A stretch of 64,000 nt of DNA. It comes from Phymorhynchus buccinoides (lineage: Eukaryota; Mollusca; Gastropoda; Neogastropoda; Raphitomidae). The position numbers and the translations under genes are program-made. The notes under the pieces are model-generated. The model was not told the origin of the DNA, ran no database searches, and worked only from the letters and a program-made list of their open reading frames with translations. The stretch is taken from positions 50,927,927-50,991,926 of the forward strand of contig CM065700.1 of assembly GCA_017654935.2 (NCBI GenBank), written 5' to 3'. Positions 62,796 to 64,000 of the stretch are shown piece after piece (position 1 is the stretch's first letter; each line of letters begins with the position of its first letter).

Positions 62796-63319
62796 GACAG
62801 ACAGACAATGAGAAAGACAGACACAAAGAGGGGTAGATAAGAAAGCATATTTTTTAAACACAGTACAGAAAAATGATAAGATATAGGCCTACCGCAACGG
62901 TGTGTGTGTGTGTGTACGTGTGCGCGTGTGTGTGTGTGTGCGTGCGTGCGTGTGTGAAAGTCAAAGTCAAATTTATATTTCCGACACACACACACATACA
63001 CACACACACACGATGGGGGATGATTTGCGGAGGGATCGAGGGAGGGGGGGGGGACTTGACCAGGGTGGGGGGGACGCCCCAGAAAGTCCCCCGGGGGACG
63101 TTTCAGGACACCAAAAGGTCCCCCGGGGGACGTTTTGGGACACTGATTCGTCCCCCGGGGGGACGAAGCGGGGTGTTACACCGGTTCAACTTTTAAGACA
63201 GTCACTGTTTATAACAAGAGAAAGAAACAAAAATCATTCTAGCTCACACATTCACTTTCAAGTTAAATCTCATCAAAAAACAAAACAGTTCACTGTAAAA
63301 TAGAAAATACAAAGAATGA

Positions 63320-63470
63320 AGTCAAAGAAAAAAAAGAAAAAAAAGAGTTCCTCAGATCGGAAAATAGAAGGGGGAAAATCATCATATAGTAAAAAGCCAA
63401 CTGTCCGCCCGTGTGTGTCATCATCATCATCATATAGTAAAAAGCCAACTGTCCGACCGTGTGTGTGAAA
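63320..63470. repeat. Tandem ~45-bp duplication plus (CAT)n
   Basis: ATAGTAAAAAGCCAACTGTC / CGCCCGTGTGTGTCATCATC is followed by a second ATAGTAAAAAGCCAACTGTC. Minor. Confidence 0.7.
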
Positions 63471-63790
63471 CACGAAACGGGCCTTATAACTCCGCCGTTT
63501 TTCGACCTAATCGCTTCAAATTTGCTGTGAGCCCTAACGGGGCGATGGCAACGGCAACCGAGGCGGCCGTGTCATTTGCGCTGTTTCGCAAATGCGCGAA
63601 ACGCGCATCCACCGGCCTCTCGGCGCCCGTATCTCCGGCGTTTCTGGGCCGATTGCCTTCGAATTTGGCAGGAAGATGACTGGGGCCGGGGACTATCCGT
63701 GTGCCAACCAGAAGCGAATCGGTTCAGAAACGCGCGCGCTAGACGCCGCTTCACCTTTTCACGAATAACTCCGCCGTTTCTTAACCGATG
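63470..63790 (+). repeat. Dispersed ~300-bp repeat (partner of 47045-47385)
   Basis: AACTCCGCCGTTTTTCGACC, AACGGCAACCGAGGCGGCCG, GGCGCCCGTATCTCCGGCG and a second AACTCCGCCGTTTCTTAACC. Inverted match to 47045-47385. Confidence 0.75.
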
Positions 63791-64000
63791 GTGAGGGCAG
63801 TGGAGATTACAAGGGGATGACGCTACACGTATCTGTATTATTAAAAAATTGGGACTTTACTGGTTTAGCTCTGCCTCCGGGCATTGCCTCCAGTATTGTT
63901 CCCACAATCTTTTTATTTACAAATGCCCCACATGCCGAAAGGCCGAACTAAGTTGGCTTTCAGTTCTTTTTTCTGTTTTTGTCCTTTGCCAATCTACGAT
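63791..64000. other. Right edge
   Basis: Nothing recognised. Confidence 0.4.

Larger units (their letters stand above)
60774..63174. mobile_element. 2.4-kb foldback-like element with long inverted arms
   Basis: The left arm (60774-61079) begins ACCCCGCTTCGTCCCCCC. The right arm (62988-63174) ends as its inverse, GACGAAGCGGGGT. Both arms hold several palindromic ACGTCCCCCGGGGGAC units and end inside with ATGGGGGATGATTTGCGG / CCGCAAATCATCCCCCAT and CA/TG repeats. The middle carries a LINE 3' end and a GA tract. No target duplication was found. Confidence 0.7.

Overview
Eukaryotic (metazoan) genomic DNA. The window is one large, intron-rich minus-strand gene embedded in tandem repeats and transposable elements. 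Its repeat content suggests a lophotrochozoan, probably a marine mollusc: L2/CR1-type LINE tails, Tc1 and piggyBac-like elements, and dispersed repeats rich in TGACCTTTGACC. The species is inferred only from repeat style. There is no sign of prokaryotic organisation.

The gene is the orthologue of EIF4ENIF1 (4E-T), the eIF4E-binding, DDX6-binding repressor found in P-bodies. I could chain 19 coding exons, all on the minus strand, from the start codon at 55021-55023 to the last visible exon at 4150-4255. Every intron obeys GT-AG and every exon-exon reading phase agrees, giving at least 1056 codons. The C-terminal end lies beyond the left edge. A non-coding first exon is suggested near 59934-60120, with NRF1-, ETS- and CRE-like sites just upstream. 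Hallmarks are the YxxxxLphi eIF4E-binding motif (residues 33-39, split by intron 2), the RPSCL and WDPE motifs, the LSPQRR motif, an RD/RE-rich region, and the PEWF...TIEL Cup-homology DDX6-binding motif (about 292-308). Further along are ECNG, DFNQFFN, SRFSKWF, AFNRLLSLMK, a Q/AQ-rich segment, a proline-rich segment, and TPTSVIRKM.

The outstanding observation is about the introns. In eight of the eighteen introns between coding exons (nine splice junctions) there is a minisatellite whose repeat unit contains the splice site or its polypyrimidine tract, often with the adjoining exon end. The donors of exons 4, 7, 10 and 12 and the acceptors of exons 5, 14, 15, 19 and 20 are affected; at exon 20 only the junction copy keeps the AG. 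The exon 14 array (66 bp = 22 codons, about 25 copies) is stop-free and in frame with the exon. A 4 kb C-rich array in intron 6 carries about 43 copies of an 18-nt segment framed by AG and GT that would be phase-compatible as a microexon.

Layout by position. 1-4075: non-coding, partly GC-rich repeat block. 4150-21206: exons 20 to 13, separated by arrays. 21.9-26.2 kb: the 49-bp array, with a LINE fragment inside it. 26.2-26.9 kb: exons 12 and 11. 27-33 kb: nuclear-receptor-like repeats, a piggyBac-like MITE and the 40-bp array. 34.1-39.7 kb: exons 10 to 7 plus MITEs. 40-44 kb: the C-rich array. 44.3-51.9 kb: exons 6 to 3. 52.3-53.9 kb: a Tc1 element with an open transposase. 55.0 kb: exon 2. 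57.5-59.6 kb: a LINE with a nested insertion. 60.1-60.4 kb: putative promoter. 60.8-63.2 kb: a foldback-like element carrying a LINE 3' end.
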